From contig QQND01000011.1 in NCBI GenBank assembly GCA_003402745.1, positions 1 to 48,543 of the forward strand: DNA of 48,543 nt. Reading direction: 5' to 3'. The translations under genes and the position numbers were made by a program. The DNA is from Verrucomicrobiota bacterium (GTDB lineage Bacteria > Verrucomicrobiota > Verrucomicrobiia > Chthoniobacterales > Chthoniobacteraceae). The notes beneath the pieces are model-generated. The model searched no databases, was not told the DNA's origin, and saw only the letters and a program-made list of their open reading frames with translations. Position 1 is the stretch's first letter, and every line of letters begins with the position of its first letter. Shown here in pieces: positions 15,741-24,508 of the stretch.

Positions 15741-18383
15741 CTACTTCTTTACAGACGCCTGAACCTGGGAGGGAGAGCTGTTTCCATCCAAGACCTGGAG
15801 CTCGTGGATAGACCAGAATGTGCCCTGCGCCGAGCCCGTTTGAGTGATCCGCACCGCCTTGGCCTTTACAGGAGCGAACGCGATGTTCGTGATGCCGCGT
15901 TCCCCCTTACCCTCCGCGACCTTCCGTTTCCAATTCGCACCATCCTCTGAAATCTCCACCGTATAGCCACGAGGAAAGTCACCGCCCGATACGCCCTCAT
16001 CCAGAATCAGTCCTGAGACGAGTTCTTCCTTCGGAAACTCAATGGCGAACCACATCCCCGGAGTCTGAGAAACTTTCGTGTCGTAGCGCGTGGCGGGGTC
16101 GTTGTCGACAGCCTTGGCAACGGCCAAGGCGTTGTGGCTTGCACTCAACTTCCACTCGTGCCTGCCATGAAGAACCTTAGGCCCGAACTCGGAGAGTTCG
16201 GGAATCGTGAAGGGCGTCGCGCGGTCCTTCAGTTTGACGCGCAACGCTGCGACCTCCTTGGAGGAAACGGTGTCCGCTTTGTTCCCAAAACTGTTACGCA
16301 CGTAGGAGGCGACCGCGGCAATCCACTGGTCGTCGTTGCTCTCCATCGAAACCATCTGAGCATCGTAGACCTTCCCGTCAACAGGCCCCGCAAGCCCCCG
16401 CAACAGGACCGCCACGAACGCGTCCTTGGTGCCGGTCACCGTGCGGGAGGCCGCGAGCGGAGGCGCCAGCGTCAGGCCCGGCTTTCCATCCACGAGCGTT
16501 CCTTTCCCATCAGCGCCGTGGCAGGTGAAGCAGAGTTCGTTGAAAATCTCGTTCCCCTTGGTCAAAAGGTTTTTCTGGTCGCCGGTGAATTCCTTACCCC
16601 AGGAACGCTTTGGGGCGAGCATTTCCATCGTGGTTTCTTTGAGCGCAAAGTGGCCCGTCGCCCCCATCAGACACGACTGGAGCAAGCCTTTCGCCTCATT
16701 GGGATTTAGCAGCTTGGCACTGCACATCGCCTGAAGCGACACAGAGCCGTCCTTGTCCTTCGCCAGAGCCGCAATGTCCTGAAACAAGGTCGCGTCGCCT
16801 GCCTTTACGAGCGTCTCGCTCACGCGAATCGCCGCCGCACGCACCTGCGCATCCCCGTCCTTCATCGCGTTCCGCACCAAGGCGGCATCAGCGGCGCCCA
16901 GCCCCTCCAGAGTCCAAAGCGCGTGGATTCTTGCAAGCGGGTTTTTGGAGCCGGTCGCAAGACCTGCGAGCGCCGGCACAACCGCCTTGTCCTGCCGGAG
17001 AACCAGCAGCTTCTGGGCGGTGTCACGCCACCAGCCGTTAGGGTGCTCCAAAATCGCGGTGAGCTCTGCGGAGGACGCATCGTACAAGCGCGGTTGCGGG
17101 CCCGGCTTGAAGTCGTCGTGAACGAGCCTCCAGATCCGTCCCATGCTCACCTGCTTGTCCAGATCGTACTGGCCCACGACTTTTCGGAGATAACTCCCCT
17201 CCTTCACCCAGTTCCCCTCCTGAATGATTCCACGATACATATCCACAAGATACAGGGTTCCATCGGGAGCCGTGTTCATGTTAACGACTCGGGAGAGCGG
17301 ATCCGTAGAGCGAATAAACTCGGACTTGTCGTAGGCGTTTTTAAGCGTCGTGACTCCGTCTTTAACCTCCACCTTGCTGCGCCGCACCAGACGTCCGACT
17401 GGCTCTGAAAACAGCAAATCGCCCCGCAGGTCCGCAGGCAAACGGTCTCCACGAAACACCTCGGTACCGCACGTGGCCGTGAAGTGGTTGAGCGTTTTGT
17501 CCTCGGGACGAAAACGCTTTTCCCCACCTTGTACGTCCGCGATTCCTACGAGAGGCCAGACTTGCGAGTATTCTTCGGAGAACTGGTTTTTGAGATTTAC
17601 CCCAGCGTAGAGGATGTGGGTTTGGAAGTTCATCGGCCCCCTCTCGCCGCCGGCGTTCACAATCCAGGGCTTGCCATAATCATCCTGAGCGAGCCCCCAT
17701 TGGCCGCCGTTGGCCGCAATAGGCTCCTTAAGCGGAGCAGCACCAGGCTGCCACCGTAGGCGCCAATTGTTGTAGGTCATGTACAACCAGTTATCCATCC
17801 CCCAAATCAGCCCACTCTGCTGGTGTTCAAGGTTTCCCCCACGCGGCCCTCCTTCGAACCAAAGCGTTTTTTTATCCGCAACCCCACTTCCAGTCGTGTC
17901 CTCGTAAAGATAAATATCCTGCGTGTCCGTTTCATTGACAAGCAGCTGCCCCGGACCCAGAGGCAGGATCATGCGGGGTAGCAGCAGGTTGTCGATAAAC
18001 ACCGTGTGCTTGTCTAGTTTTCCATCCCCCTTGCTTGACCAGTGAAGGGAGACGCGACTGTTCGCTGCGTGCTCGTTACTGCCGTCGGCGTCCTGCATGT
18101 AGGAGCGCATTTCCGCAACAAACATCCGCCCATTCCCGTCAAACACGGCGGTGACCGGTTCTTTGATGTCCGGTTCTGAGAGCACCAACTCCATGTGGTA
18201 GCCCTTGGGGAGCTGAAAAGTCTTCAACGTTTCCGAGGGGCTCAAGCCCACAATGGAAGGCTGCTTCGGAAAGGAATCCTCAGCGGGCGCGGCGGCCTTT
18301 GGCGCCACAGATTCAGCCGCATGGACGGCGGGCAAAACAGACTGAAACAGGGCGGCAAGGAGAGCAGTTTTCCGAAGGTTCAT
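15741..18383 (-). CDS. PVC-type CxxCH heme protein with propeller, HEAT repeats, cytochrome c and discoidin-like domain
   Basis: The 880-residue exported protein has a signal peptide ending near AVHAAES. Residues about 50-420 form a PQQ/sugar-dehydrogenase-like propeller (YHMELVLSEPDIKEPVTAVFDGNGRMFVAEMRSYMQD, APDGTLYLVDMYRGIIQ). Residues about 435-590 carry HEAT-like helices (HPNGWWRDTAQKLLVLR, RIHALWTLEGLGAADAALVRNAMKD). A class I cytochrome c follows, with CFTCH at 618-622. The last 130 residues are F5/8-type discoidin-like (DNDPATRYDTKVSQTPGMWFAIEF, FWSIHELQVL) and may bind glycans. The family is found in PVC bacteria as putative membrane-bound dehydrogenases. Its single-gene unit converges with the AraC gene. 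Catalytic activity is not established. Confidence 0.88.
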   Translation of the reverse strand: MNLRKTALLAALFQSVLPAVHAAESVAPKAAAPAEDSFPKQPSIVGLSPSETLKTFQLPKGYHMELVLSEPDIKEPVTAVFDGNGRMFVAEMRSYMQDADGSNEHAANSRVSLHWSSKGDGKLDKHTVFIDNLLLPRMILPLGPGQLLVNETDTQDIYLYEDTTGSGVADKKTLWFEGGPRGGNLEHQQSGLIWGMDNWLYMTYNNWRLRWQPGAAPLKEPIAANGGQWGLAQDDYGKPWIVNAGGERGPMNFQTHILYAGVNLKNQFSEEYSQVWPLVGIADVQGGEKRFRPEDKTLNHFTATCGTEVFRGDRLPADLRGDLLFSEPVGRLVRRSKVEVKDGVTTLKNAYDKSEFIRSTDPLSRVVNMNTAPDGTLYLVDMYRGIIQEGNWVKEGSYLRKVVGQYDLDKQVSMGRIWRLVHDDFKPGPQPRLYDASSAELTAILEHPNGWWRDTAQKLLVLRQDKAVVPALAGLATGSKNPLARIHALWTLEGLGAADAALVRNAMKDGDAQVRAAAIRVSETLVKAGDATLFQDIAALAKDKDGSVSLQAMCSAKLLNPNEAKGLLQSCLMGATGHFALKETTMEMLAPKRSWGKEFTGDQKNLLTKGNEIFNELCFTCHGADGKGTLVDGKPGLTLAPPLAASRTVTGTKDAFVAVLLRGLAGPVDGKVYDAQMVSMESNDDQWIAAVASYVRNSFGNKADTVSSKEVAALRVKLKDRATPFTIPELSEFGPKVLHGRHEWKLSASHNALAVAKAVDNDPATRYDTKVSQTPGMWFAIEFPKEELVSGLILDEGVSGGDFPRGYTVEISEDGANWKRKVAEGKGERGITNIAFAPVKAKAVRITQTGSAQGTFWSIHELQVLDGNSSPSQVQASVKK

Positions 18384-18751
18384 AAAGGGGTATCAAAAAA
18401 AACAGCGGTGAGAGCGGATAATAAAAGCCGCTAGGGGACGAAGATTAAAAGCCAGCGGAAGCAAAAGCGTTAGCAAAAATTTGAGTTGAGCGCATCCCAG
18501 TCGCTCTTCTCTCGATGGATGGCCACGTTTTCACCAACTGGGAACCTTTAAGAGCACGAAGACTTCGCCGGGAGCTCCAGCTTTCCTACGGCTTGCGCCC
18601 TTCCAGAAGGGGGCGTTGGGTTCTTTGCCTCTGAAAGTTTACCTTTCAAGGCTCGGCAAATGAGGGACACATTGCTTTGACAGCGCCTGAGCTTATTCTA
18701 AAGGCCCTCCTTGACGAATATTCCCCTCAATGTTTGGGGAAACCCAATATC
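18384..18751. other. Intergenic region between divergent genes, with a small dyad
   Basis: No gene is visible in these 368 bases between the heme protein (minus) and the hydrolase (plus). A dyad with arms TGAAAG/CTTTCA around TTTAC lies at 18632-18648, about 104 bases before the hydrolase ATG. TTGACA occurs at 18677-18682 but without a good -10 at 16-18 bases. I see no RNA gene or transposon end here. Confidence 0.4.
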
Positions 18752-19543
18752 ATGAAAACTACGCCTGCCTTACTCTCCCTAGCCGCTGTGCTCTGTCTGA
18801 AAACTGGCCTCCTTGCGGAAGTCAAAACATCGGTTTTGACGTACCGCGAGGGTCAAACGACTCTCGAGGGCCTTTATGCGTTCGACGACGCTTTCACCGG
18901 TAAGCGGCCGGGAATTCTGGTCGTCCACGACTGGATGGGAGTCACTGACAGCACGCGGGAAACTCTGGAAATGCTTGCCCGAGGCGGCTACGCAGCCTTT
19001 GCCTCCGACATCTATGGCCAGGGCATTCGGCCGAGCAACCCTCAGGAAGCGGCGGCAGAAGCAGGAAAGTACAAGGCGGACAGAGCCCTGCTGCGCAAGA
19101 GGGTAAACGCAGGATTGGTGCAACTCCAGTCTGCCGCGGAGGTTGATTCCACCCGATTGGCGGCTCTCGGCTTTTGTTTTGGAGGGACGACCGTTCTCGA
19201 ACTCGCCCGGAGCGGAGCGAATGTTCAGGGCGTAGTAAGCTTCCACGGGGGGCTGGATTCCCCCTCACCCGAGGACGGAAAACACATCAAGTCAAAGGTC
19301 CTCGTGCTGCACGGTGCGGACGACCCCTTCGTCAAACCGCAGGACATTATCGCCTTCCAGGAGGAATTAAGGAAGGCGAAGGTGGACTGGCAGATGATGT
19401 ATTTTGGGAATGCAGTGCATTCCTTCACCCAGCAGAAAGCGGGCACCGACAACAGCAAAGGCGCCGCCTACAACGAACCTGCCTCCCGACGTTCCTGGCT
19501 GATCACCAAGGCGTTCTTCAGCGAGTTGTTCGGAAGCCACTGA
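18752..19543 (+). CDS. Exported dienelactone hydrolase family protein
   Basis: This 263-residue protein has a signal peptide (about 1-22) and then a dienelactone hydrolase fold. The Cys-type nucleophile elbow GFCFGG puts Cys at residue 142; HGADDPFV supplies the Asp at about 190 and NAVHSFT the His at 223, the family triad. PGILVVHDWMGV is the oxyanion strand. Cytoplasmic relatives open chlorocatechol lactones, but exported members in glycan-degrading bacteria are uncharacterised. I chose the ATG at 18752 because the signal peptide begins there. It converges on the sialic acid regulator gene and probably is not part of that operon. Confidence 0.8.
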   Translation: MKTTPALLSLAAVLCLKTGLLAEVKTSVLTYREGQTTLEGLYAFDDAFTGKRPGILVVHDWMGVTDSTRETLEMLARGGYAAFASDIYGQGIRPSNPQEAAAEAGKYKADRALLRKRVNAGLVQLQSAAEVDSTRLAALGFCFGGTTVLELARSGANVQGVVSFHGGLDSPSPEDGKHIKSKVLVLHGADDPFVKPQDIIAFQEELRKAKVDWQMMYFGNAVHSFTQQKAGTDNSKGAAYNEPASRRSWLITKAFFSELFGSH

Positions 19544-19560
19544 GTAAAACGTCGCTTGCG

Positions 19561-19588
19561 GTGGGGAGAAGCTGGAACCTTCCCCCAC
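19561..19588 (+). terminator. Possible hairpin after the dienelactone hydrolase gene
   Basis: GTGGGG and GAAG (19561-19571, with A67 bulged) pair with CTTCCCCCAC (19579-19588) around a 7-base loop, 17 bases after the stop codon. No T-run follows on the plus strand, so this would be an atypical terminator or an RNA-stabilising hairpin. Confidence 0.35.
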
Positions 19589-19642
19589 GAAGCTATCTGA
19601 GTGCTCGGAATTCATTTTCCGAGCCATGAATCTGCTAAAAGT

Positions 19643-20806
19643 TCAAGAACCCCGGACGGGGAGGCCCGTTTGCGCTACGCCTTTCCCTAGGCGATGCAAA
19701 CTCCCCATGGATTCTCCAGAATAAAACTGCGGTACGAGCCGTATCGGACCCGTCTTCGGAGCGCCCCCGCTTGCGCATTGTAAAACCAGACGGCCGAGTC
19801 GCTGTGCATGAAGCTGCGGATCCACCTGATAACGCGCTATCCTAGGCGAAAAATATTCGAGAAACAGGTCCGTGTCACGACAGATGATCGACGCATCCCT
19901 TGGAAGCTGAATGCCCCTCCTGACCAACTCACTGGCAACCATGAGGGCCTGCATGGCGTGCGTCACAAGAAACCCAGTGGTTTTAGGGGTAGTTCGCAGA
20001 ACCGCGTCCAACTTCCTTTGAATTCCACCCGGGGTGCCATCATGTTCCGCCACCCATGGATGTGCTCCAGACTTGGAACGGAACCCCTCCAAAAAACCTC
20101 TTTCGCTTTCGAAGTCTCCGGCATTACTTGGGCCTTGGCGCATAAAAACAACTCGTTCATGGCCGGCAGATAAAAACTGCCCCGCGGCGTGTCTGCACGT
20201 TGCACGGTGATTTAAATCCACCGACGGAAGCCGAACTCCCACATGAGCCGAACCTGAAGTCACACAGGAAATCGAATTCTCCACAAACCACCGCTGGATG
20301 CGTTCGGTTCCGCTAAATACCACCCATACGGCAGCGGGATTTTGTTCCGTCAAAGCACCAAGTTCCCGCTGCGGACTCGCCGAATGCCACCAACGGCGGC
20401 CTCGATGAATTTGCAATTCATACCCCGCCTTGGATAAAAATTCTCTAAGACAATCCGTCCAAACTTGCGCAAACGGAACAAGATCCGCCAATGGCAGAGG
20501 GCTCAATAACGCAATCGTTTTAGGCGTACCTAACGCTGCTTTAGACGGCGGGGTCACAATGGCGCGGCGTCTTCCCTGCTCAACCTTGAACCAGCCCTCA
20601 CTGCCGAGGAGGAGAAGGGCTGCGCGAAGCGTTGGACGGCTCACGTTAAGCTGCTCACTAAGAGTCCGTTCGCCAGGAAGGTGTCCGCCCCAAGTGCCAA
20701 GCATCAGGGCATCCCGCAGAATCTTCGCGGCATGTTCTATCAAAGACGGACGATGCGGAATGGCAGGAAAGTCGGGCACCAGCTGGTAAACAATTTTTAC
20801 CAGCAT
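19643..20806 (-). CDS. GntR-headed regulator with LacI-type sensor domain, probable sialic acid regulator
   Basis: The protein of up to 387 residues has a GntR winged helix at about 20-85 (HLPGERTLSEQLNVSRPTLR, then LLGSEGWFKVEQGRRRAIV). From residue 95 it has a LacI/periplasmic-binding-like sensor: TIALLSPLPLAD, PSVDLNHRATCRHAAGQFLSAGHERVVFM, RGFLEGF and GIQLPRDASIICRDTDLF. This mixed build is like AraR of Bacillus. It is divergent from the sialidase gene and most likely controls the nan cluster. The ATG at 20806 overlaps a 23-bp palindrome; a GTG at 20779 (codon 10) would leave the palindrome just outside the gene and still preserve the full DNA-binding domain, so it may be the true start. 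Confidence 0.82.
   Translation of the reverse strand: MLVKIVYQLVPDFPAIPHRPSLIEHAAKILRDALMLGTWGGHLPGERTLSEQLNVSRPTLRAALLLLGSEGWFKVEQGRRRAIVTPPSKAALGTPKTIALLSPLPLADLVPFAQVWTDCLREFLSKAGYELQIHRGRRWWHSASPQRELGALTEQNPAAVWVVFSGTERIQRWFVENSISCVTSGSAHVGVRLPSVDLNHRATCRHAAGQFLSAGHERVVFMRQGPSNAGDFESERGFLEGFRSKSGAHPWVAEHDGTPGGIQRKLDAVLRTTPKTTGFLVTHAMQALMVASELVRRGIQLPRDASIICRDTDLFLEYFSPRIARYQVDPQLHAQRLGRLVLQCASGGAPKTGPIRLVPQFYSGESMGSLHRLGKGVAQTGLPVRGS
20782..20804. promoter_or_regulatory. Perfect 23-bp palindrome, candidate operator of the sialic acid cluster
   Basis: Nine-base arms GCTGGTAAA and TTTACCAGC flank a CAATT centre. The element lies in the 41-base gap and 5-prime end between the divergent regulator and sialidase genes. 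A TAGAAT hexamer at 20814-20819 could be the sialidase -10, placing the palindrome over its -35. Length and symmetry fit a dimeric GntR- or LacI-type protein. Binding by the adjacent regulator is inferred. Confidence 0.65.
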
Positions 20807-20847
20807 GTTGGTCTAGAATTCAAGCTGCCTTCACTCAAATATCAAAC

Positions 20848-22071
20848 ATGCGATTCCCCACCCGATCCGGTCGATGTAGCGCTGCACTTTTAAGCGTTCT
20901 TTTCACCTTCGGCGCGCTCTTTACAGCGTGCGCGACAGACCCTGTCATCGATAAAAACGATCTGTTCCGAGCAGGCGACAACGGATTCCCCCTCTATCGC
21001 ATTCCCGGCATGGTGGTCACCACAAAAGGTTCAGTGCTAGTCTACTGCGAAGCGCGCACCGACGCCCGTAGCGATTGGGGAGAAATTCAAGTTCACCTGC
21101 GAAGGAGTGCCGACGGAGGAAACTCCTGGGAGGCAAGCCGCCAGGTTGCACACTTCGGGGAACGTATTCCCGGAAATCCGCACAAGCCAGTGGGAGGCAA
21201 CCGTGAACAAACCGTCAACAACCCGATAGCCATCGTCGACGTAAAAACCAACGCAATCCACTTTCTGTACTGCATCAATTACGCGCGCTGCTTTTATATG
21301 AAAAGCGACGATGACGGCGTGACTTTCTCTTCGCCCGTCGAGATTACTCAGGCATTCGAGGCCTTCAGGGAAAAGTGTGATTGGAAGGTTCTTGCGACGG
21401 GTCCCGGCCACGGGATCCAGCTAAGAAACGGTCGCTTGGTGGTTCCAGTCTGGTTGGCCTATGGAAAAACGGGCGATCATTCACCATCCATGAGCGGAAC
21501 TATTTACAGCGACGATCATGGAATAAGTTGGCATTCGGGCGAGATCGCTCTCCCCTGTACTCGGGATTGGAAAAACCCCAACGAAACCGCCGCAGTCGAA
21601 CTCTCGGACGGTCGTGTGATGTTAAATGCTCGGACAAACTCCGCCGTCAACCGCCGCCTCATTTCCATCAGTCCAAATGGAGCAACCCACTGGTCAGCTC
21701 CCCTTTTCGACTTCGCCTTGTTTGATCCCAAATGTATGGGAAGCCTGATCCGCGTTCCTTCTGAAAATCCACGCGGCCGGCTGCTGTTCTGCAACCCCCA
21801 CAATCTTAAGTACGACGCAAACGGCCAGGAAATCCCCAGGGGACACGCTGGAAGAAAGAACCTCAGCCTCCAAATTAGTGACGACGATGGCCAAACATGG
21901 AGCCTTCCGAAGACCGTGGAGGAAGCCACCAGCGCTTACTCTGACCTGGCGGTCCTGCCAGACGGGACGACCCTTTGTTTCTACGAACGCAAAACCTCTC
22001 TGACCATCGCCCGCTTGAGTCCCCAATGGATGAACGCTCCAATTCCACAGGCGCCCAAGAAAGAAAACTGA
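20848..22071 (+). CDS. nanH: Exo-alpha-sialidase (neuraminidase, GH33-type)
   Basis: The 407-residue exported protein has a signal peptide with ALFTAC near residue 28, possibly a lipoprotein site although the box is imperfect. Sialidase hallmarks are the YRIP motif at 50-53 with Arg51, and four Asp-box repeats: SADGGNSW (87), SDDDGVTF (153), SDDHGISW (221) and SDDDGQTW (344). Other likely active-site residues are Glu246 in NPNETAAVELSDGR, Arg262 in NARTN, Arg336 in HAGRKNLS and the Tyr of SAYSDLAVL at 364. It would cleave terminal sialic acids from glycans outside the cytoplasm. It is the first gene of the cluster, 26 bases ahead of the NanM-like gene. Confidence 0.92.
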   Translation: MRFPTRSGRCSAALLSVLFTFGALFTACATDPVIDKNDLFRAGDNGFPLYRIPGMVVTTKGSVLVYCEARTDARSDWGEIQVHLRRSADGGNSWEASRQVAHFGERIPGNPHKPVGGNREQTVNNPIAIVDVKTNAIHFLYCINYARCFYMKSDDDGVTFSSPVEITQAFEAFREKCDWKVLATGPGHGIQLRNGRLVVPVWLAYGKTGDHSPSMSGTIYSDDHGISWHSGEIALPCTRDWKNPNETAAVELSDGRVMLNARTNSAVNRRLISISPNGATHWSAPLFDFALFDPKCMGSLIRVPSENPRGRLLFCNPHNLKYDANGQEIPRGHAGRKNLSLQISDDDGQTWSLPKTVEEATSAYSDLAVLPDGTTLCFYERKTSLTIARLSPQWMNAPIPQAPKKEN

Positions 22072-22097
22072 TAATTCCTCCTCTGAATTTCCAAACC

Positions 22098-23189
22098 ATG
22101 CGCCCCCCATCGCTGCCCTTTTTCCTCGCCTGTGGTCTTTCTTTAGCCCTCCCTTCCCCAGCCCAGAGCGCCTCGCCTGAACCAACCCCTCGGACGACCC
22201 ACCCCCTTGAATGGACCAAACTGCCCCAGCTTCCCGACGCAGAAGGCTTCGCGGGAACGTTCGCGGGAGTCAGTGGCGACGCACTCCTTGTCGCAGGCGG
22301 AGCCAATATCATCGGCGACCGCTGGAGCAACCCCCTCCAGAAAAAGTGGTACGATAGAGTGTTTGTTTTGGAAAAAACGACCGGAGCCTGGCACGAGGGG
22401 GGCAAACTACCCCGACCCCTCGGCTATGGCACTTCCATCACACTTCAGGATGCTCTAATTTGCATCGGCGGAAGCGATTCCAGCCGCCACTTTGCAGACG
22501 TCTTCAGGCTCCGGTGGAAACACGGCCGCATCCTTAAAGACGAGCTTCCTTCCTTGCCCCGGACCTGCGCCAATGCCTGCGGAGCCTCTATTGGGCAAAC
22601 AATCTATGTCGCCGGCGGGCTCGAAAACCCCAATTCGAACAGCACCTTACGAACATTCTGGGCACTTGATTTGAATGAAGCTGCCCCAAGCTGGCACCAA
22701 CTTGAGCCATGGCCCGGACCCGCGCGCATGTTCGCTGTCGCCGCGGGGCACGGTGGCTCCTTTTATCTCTTGAGCGGCTGCGATCTTGCCACGGCTAAGG
22801 ACGGGAGCGTGGTCCGCAACTTTCTCAGCGACGCGTACTGCTTTACCCCAGGAAAGGGATGGCGGAGGCTTGCCGACCTTCCAAGACCAGCCGTGGCAGC
22901 CCCCTCCCCGGCTCCAGTCCTCGGAGAATCCGAGTTTCTAATTCTGAGCGGGGATGACGGTACGCAGGTAGACTTTTCGCCCATCCAAGATCATCCCGGC
23001 TTTCCTCGGGATGTCCTCGCCTACAACACGTCCACCAATCTCTGGCGAACAGCCGGTTCCCTCCCCTTTTCAAGAGCAACCACACCGACTGTCGTCTGGA
23101 ACAATCGCACCGTAATTCCCAACGGAGAAGTACGGCCTCGCGTTAGAACCCCCGAAGTCTGGGTGATGGAACCAAAAAAAATCAAATGA
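22098..23189 (+). CDS. nanM: Exported kelch-repeat protein, N-acetylneuraminate epimerase (NanM)-like
   Basis: The 363-residue protein has a signal peptide ending near PAQSAS and a kelch-type beta-propeller. Repeats show glycine pairs before hydrophobic strands: DALLVAGGANI, DALICIGGSDS, TIYVAGGLENP, FYLLSGCDL and EFLILSGDDG. Between sialidase and a carrier, the best fit is NanM, which speeds conversion of the released alpha anomer of Neu5Ac to the beta form needed for uptake. I chose the ATG at 22098 since the signal peptide starts there; the longer frame overlaps the sialidase gene. Its stop overlaps the next start by four bases (ATGA). Kelch propellers vary in function, so the role rests partly on context. 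Confidence 0.82.
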   Translation: MRPPSLPFFLACGLSLALPSPAQSASPEPTPRTTHPLEWTKLPQLPDAEGFAGTFAGVSGDALLVAGGANIIGDRWSNPLQKKWYDRVFVLEKTTGAWHEGGKLPRPLGYGTSITLQDALICIGGSDSSRHFADVFRLRWKHGRILKDELPSLPRTCANACGASIGQTIYVAGGLENPNSNSTLRTFWALDLNEAAPSWHQLEPWPGPARMFAVAAGHGGSFYLLSGCDLATAKDGSVVRNFLSDAYCFTPGKGWRRLADLPRPAVAAPSPAPVLGESEFLILSGDDGTQVDFSPIQDHPGFPRDVLAYNTSTNLWRTAGSLPFSRATTPTVVWNNRTVIPNGEVRPRVRTPEVWVMEPKKIK

Positions 23190-24436
23190 AAACCCGTCCT
23201 CTTGAAGCATGGGGGGTGGTCGGAATTCTTTGGTTCGTTGCGATGCTCAACTATTTGGATCGCATGATGATCACGGCCATGCGTGAGCCCATTAAAGCGG
23301 ACATCACCATGACCGACGCCCAGTTCGGCCTCTTGACGGCCGTTTTTCTCTGGATCTACGGCGCCCTGAGTCCCTTGGGCGGTTATCTTGCAGACCGCTT
23401 TGGCCGACGCTGGGTGGTTCTAGTAAGCCTGATCGTTTGGTCGCTCGTCACCTGGTTCACGGGGCATGTCCGGAGCTTTAATGAACTGTTGCTTGCACGT
23501 GCAATTATGGGAGTCAGCGAAGCCTGTTACATTCCAGCGGCCCTCGCTTTGATCAACGACTATCACCGCGGTTCCACTCGCTCGTTGGCCACTGGACTGC
23601 ATATGAGTGGCATTTATACTGGTGCTGCCCTCGGTGGATTGGGGGGCTTTGTCGCTGAGGAATGGGGCTGGCGGGCGGGCTTTACGATTTTCGGCAGCAT
23701 CGGTGTGGGCTATGCGATCCTCGCAGCCTTCTTTTTAAAAGAAGCTCCCGTTGAGGACCTGCAACGCAACCCATCCCAACATGCCGAACCGAGCCTCTCG
23801 CATGCTATTCTCTCTCTTTTTAGCATTCGCTCCTTTTGGGTGCTCTTGGTCCTGAACGTCTTCTTTGGCATCACCAACTGGGGCATCAGCGCGTGGCTTC
23901 CGACCTATCTTAGAGAGCGATTTCACCTTGGTCTGGGCGCCGCTGGACTTTCTGCAACGGGATACATCCAAGCCGCCTCTTTCCTAGGGGTTCTCGCCGG
24001 CGGAGCCTGGGCAGACCGTTGGAGTCGAACGAACCCCAGAGCCAGAGCCCTGGTTCCAGCGCTCGGGTTCTGCGTGGCAGGACCTTTCCTTTACCTTTCT
24101 GCAATCACCGACACGCTCCCTGTGGCGCTTTTGGGATTGAGCATTTACGGCCTCGGACGCGGCTTTTTTGATGCAAACCACATGCCAGTCGTACGCCAAA
24201 TTGTAGATGAACGCTGCAGCGCCACTGCGTACGGCTTTCTCAACTTTATGAGCTGTGCCGCCGGAGGAGTCATGATCTATGTCGGCGGCAGGCTCAAGGA
24301 TGCGCAGGTCGATCTTGGCCACGTCTTTGAAATCGCAGCCGGCGGCCTTCTCGTAGTGGGACTGCTGCTCCTAGCCCTAAAACCCCAATACCGCCCGCAA
24401 GTTTCCCCGAATCCCCCCCAGCCCGTTGTCCTTTAA
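23186..24436 (+). CDS. MFS transporter, probable sialic acid importer
   Basis: The 416-residue protein is a 12-helix major facilitator. The N-terminal half has NYLDRMMITAMREPIKAD and the loop 2-3 signature GGYLADRFGRRW; the second half repeats ADRWSR. The first half resembles anion/cation symporter-type MFS proteins that carry sugar acids. Its start overlaps the NanM stop by four bases, and NanA follows after 72 bases, so N-acetylneuraminate is the likely substrate. It is not close enough in visible sequence to call it E. coli NanT, which has two extra segments. Direction and substrate are inferred from context. Confidence 0.85.
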   Translation: MKTRPLEAWGVVGILWFVAMLNYLDRMMITAMREPIKADITMTDAQFGLLTAVFLWIYGALSPLGGYLADRFGRRWVVLVSLIVWSLVTWFTGHVRSFNELLLARAIMGVSEACYIPAALALINDYHRGSTRSLATGLHMSGIYTGAALGGLGGFVAEEWGWRAGFTIFGSIGVGYAILAAFFLKEAPVEDLQRNPSQHAEPSLSHAILSLFSIRSFWVLLVLNVFFGITNWGISAWLPTYLRERFHLGLGAAGLSATGYIQAASFLGVLAGGAWADRWSRTNPRARALVPALGFCVAGPFLYLSAITDTLPVALLGLSIYGLGRGFFDANHMPVVRQIVDERCSATAYGFLNFMSCAAGGVMIYVGGRLKDAQVDLGHVFEIAAGGLLVVGLLLLALKPQYRPQVSPNPPQPVVL

Positions 24437-24508
24437 CAAAACTCAACGCACCACAATCAGACACCTTTTCACCACGCCTCATTCCCATTACCCAGCCTTT
24501 CAAGCGTC

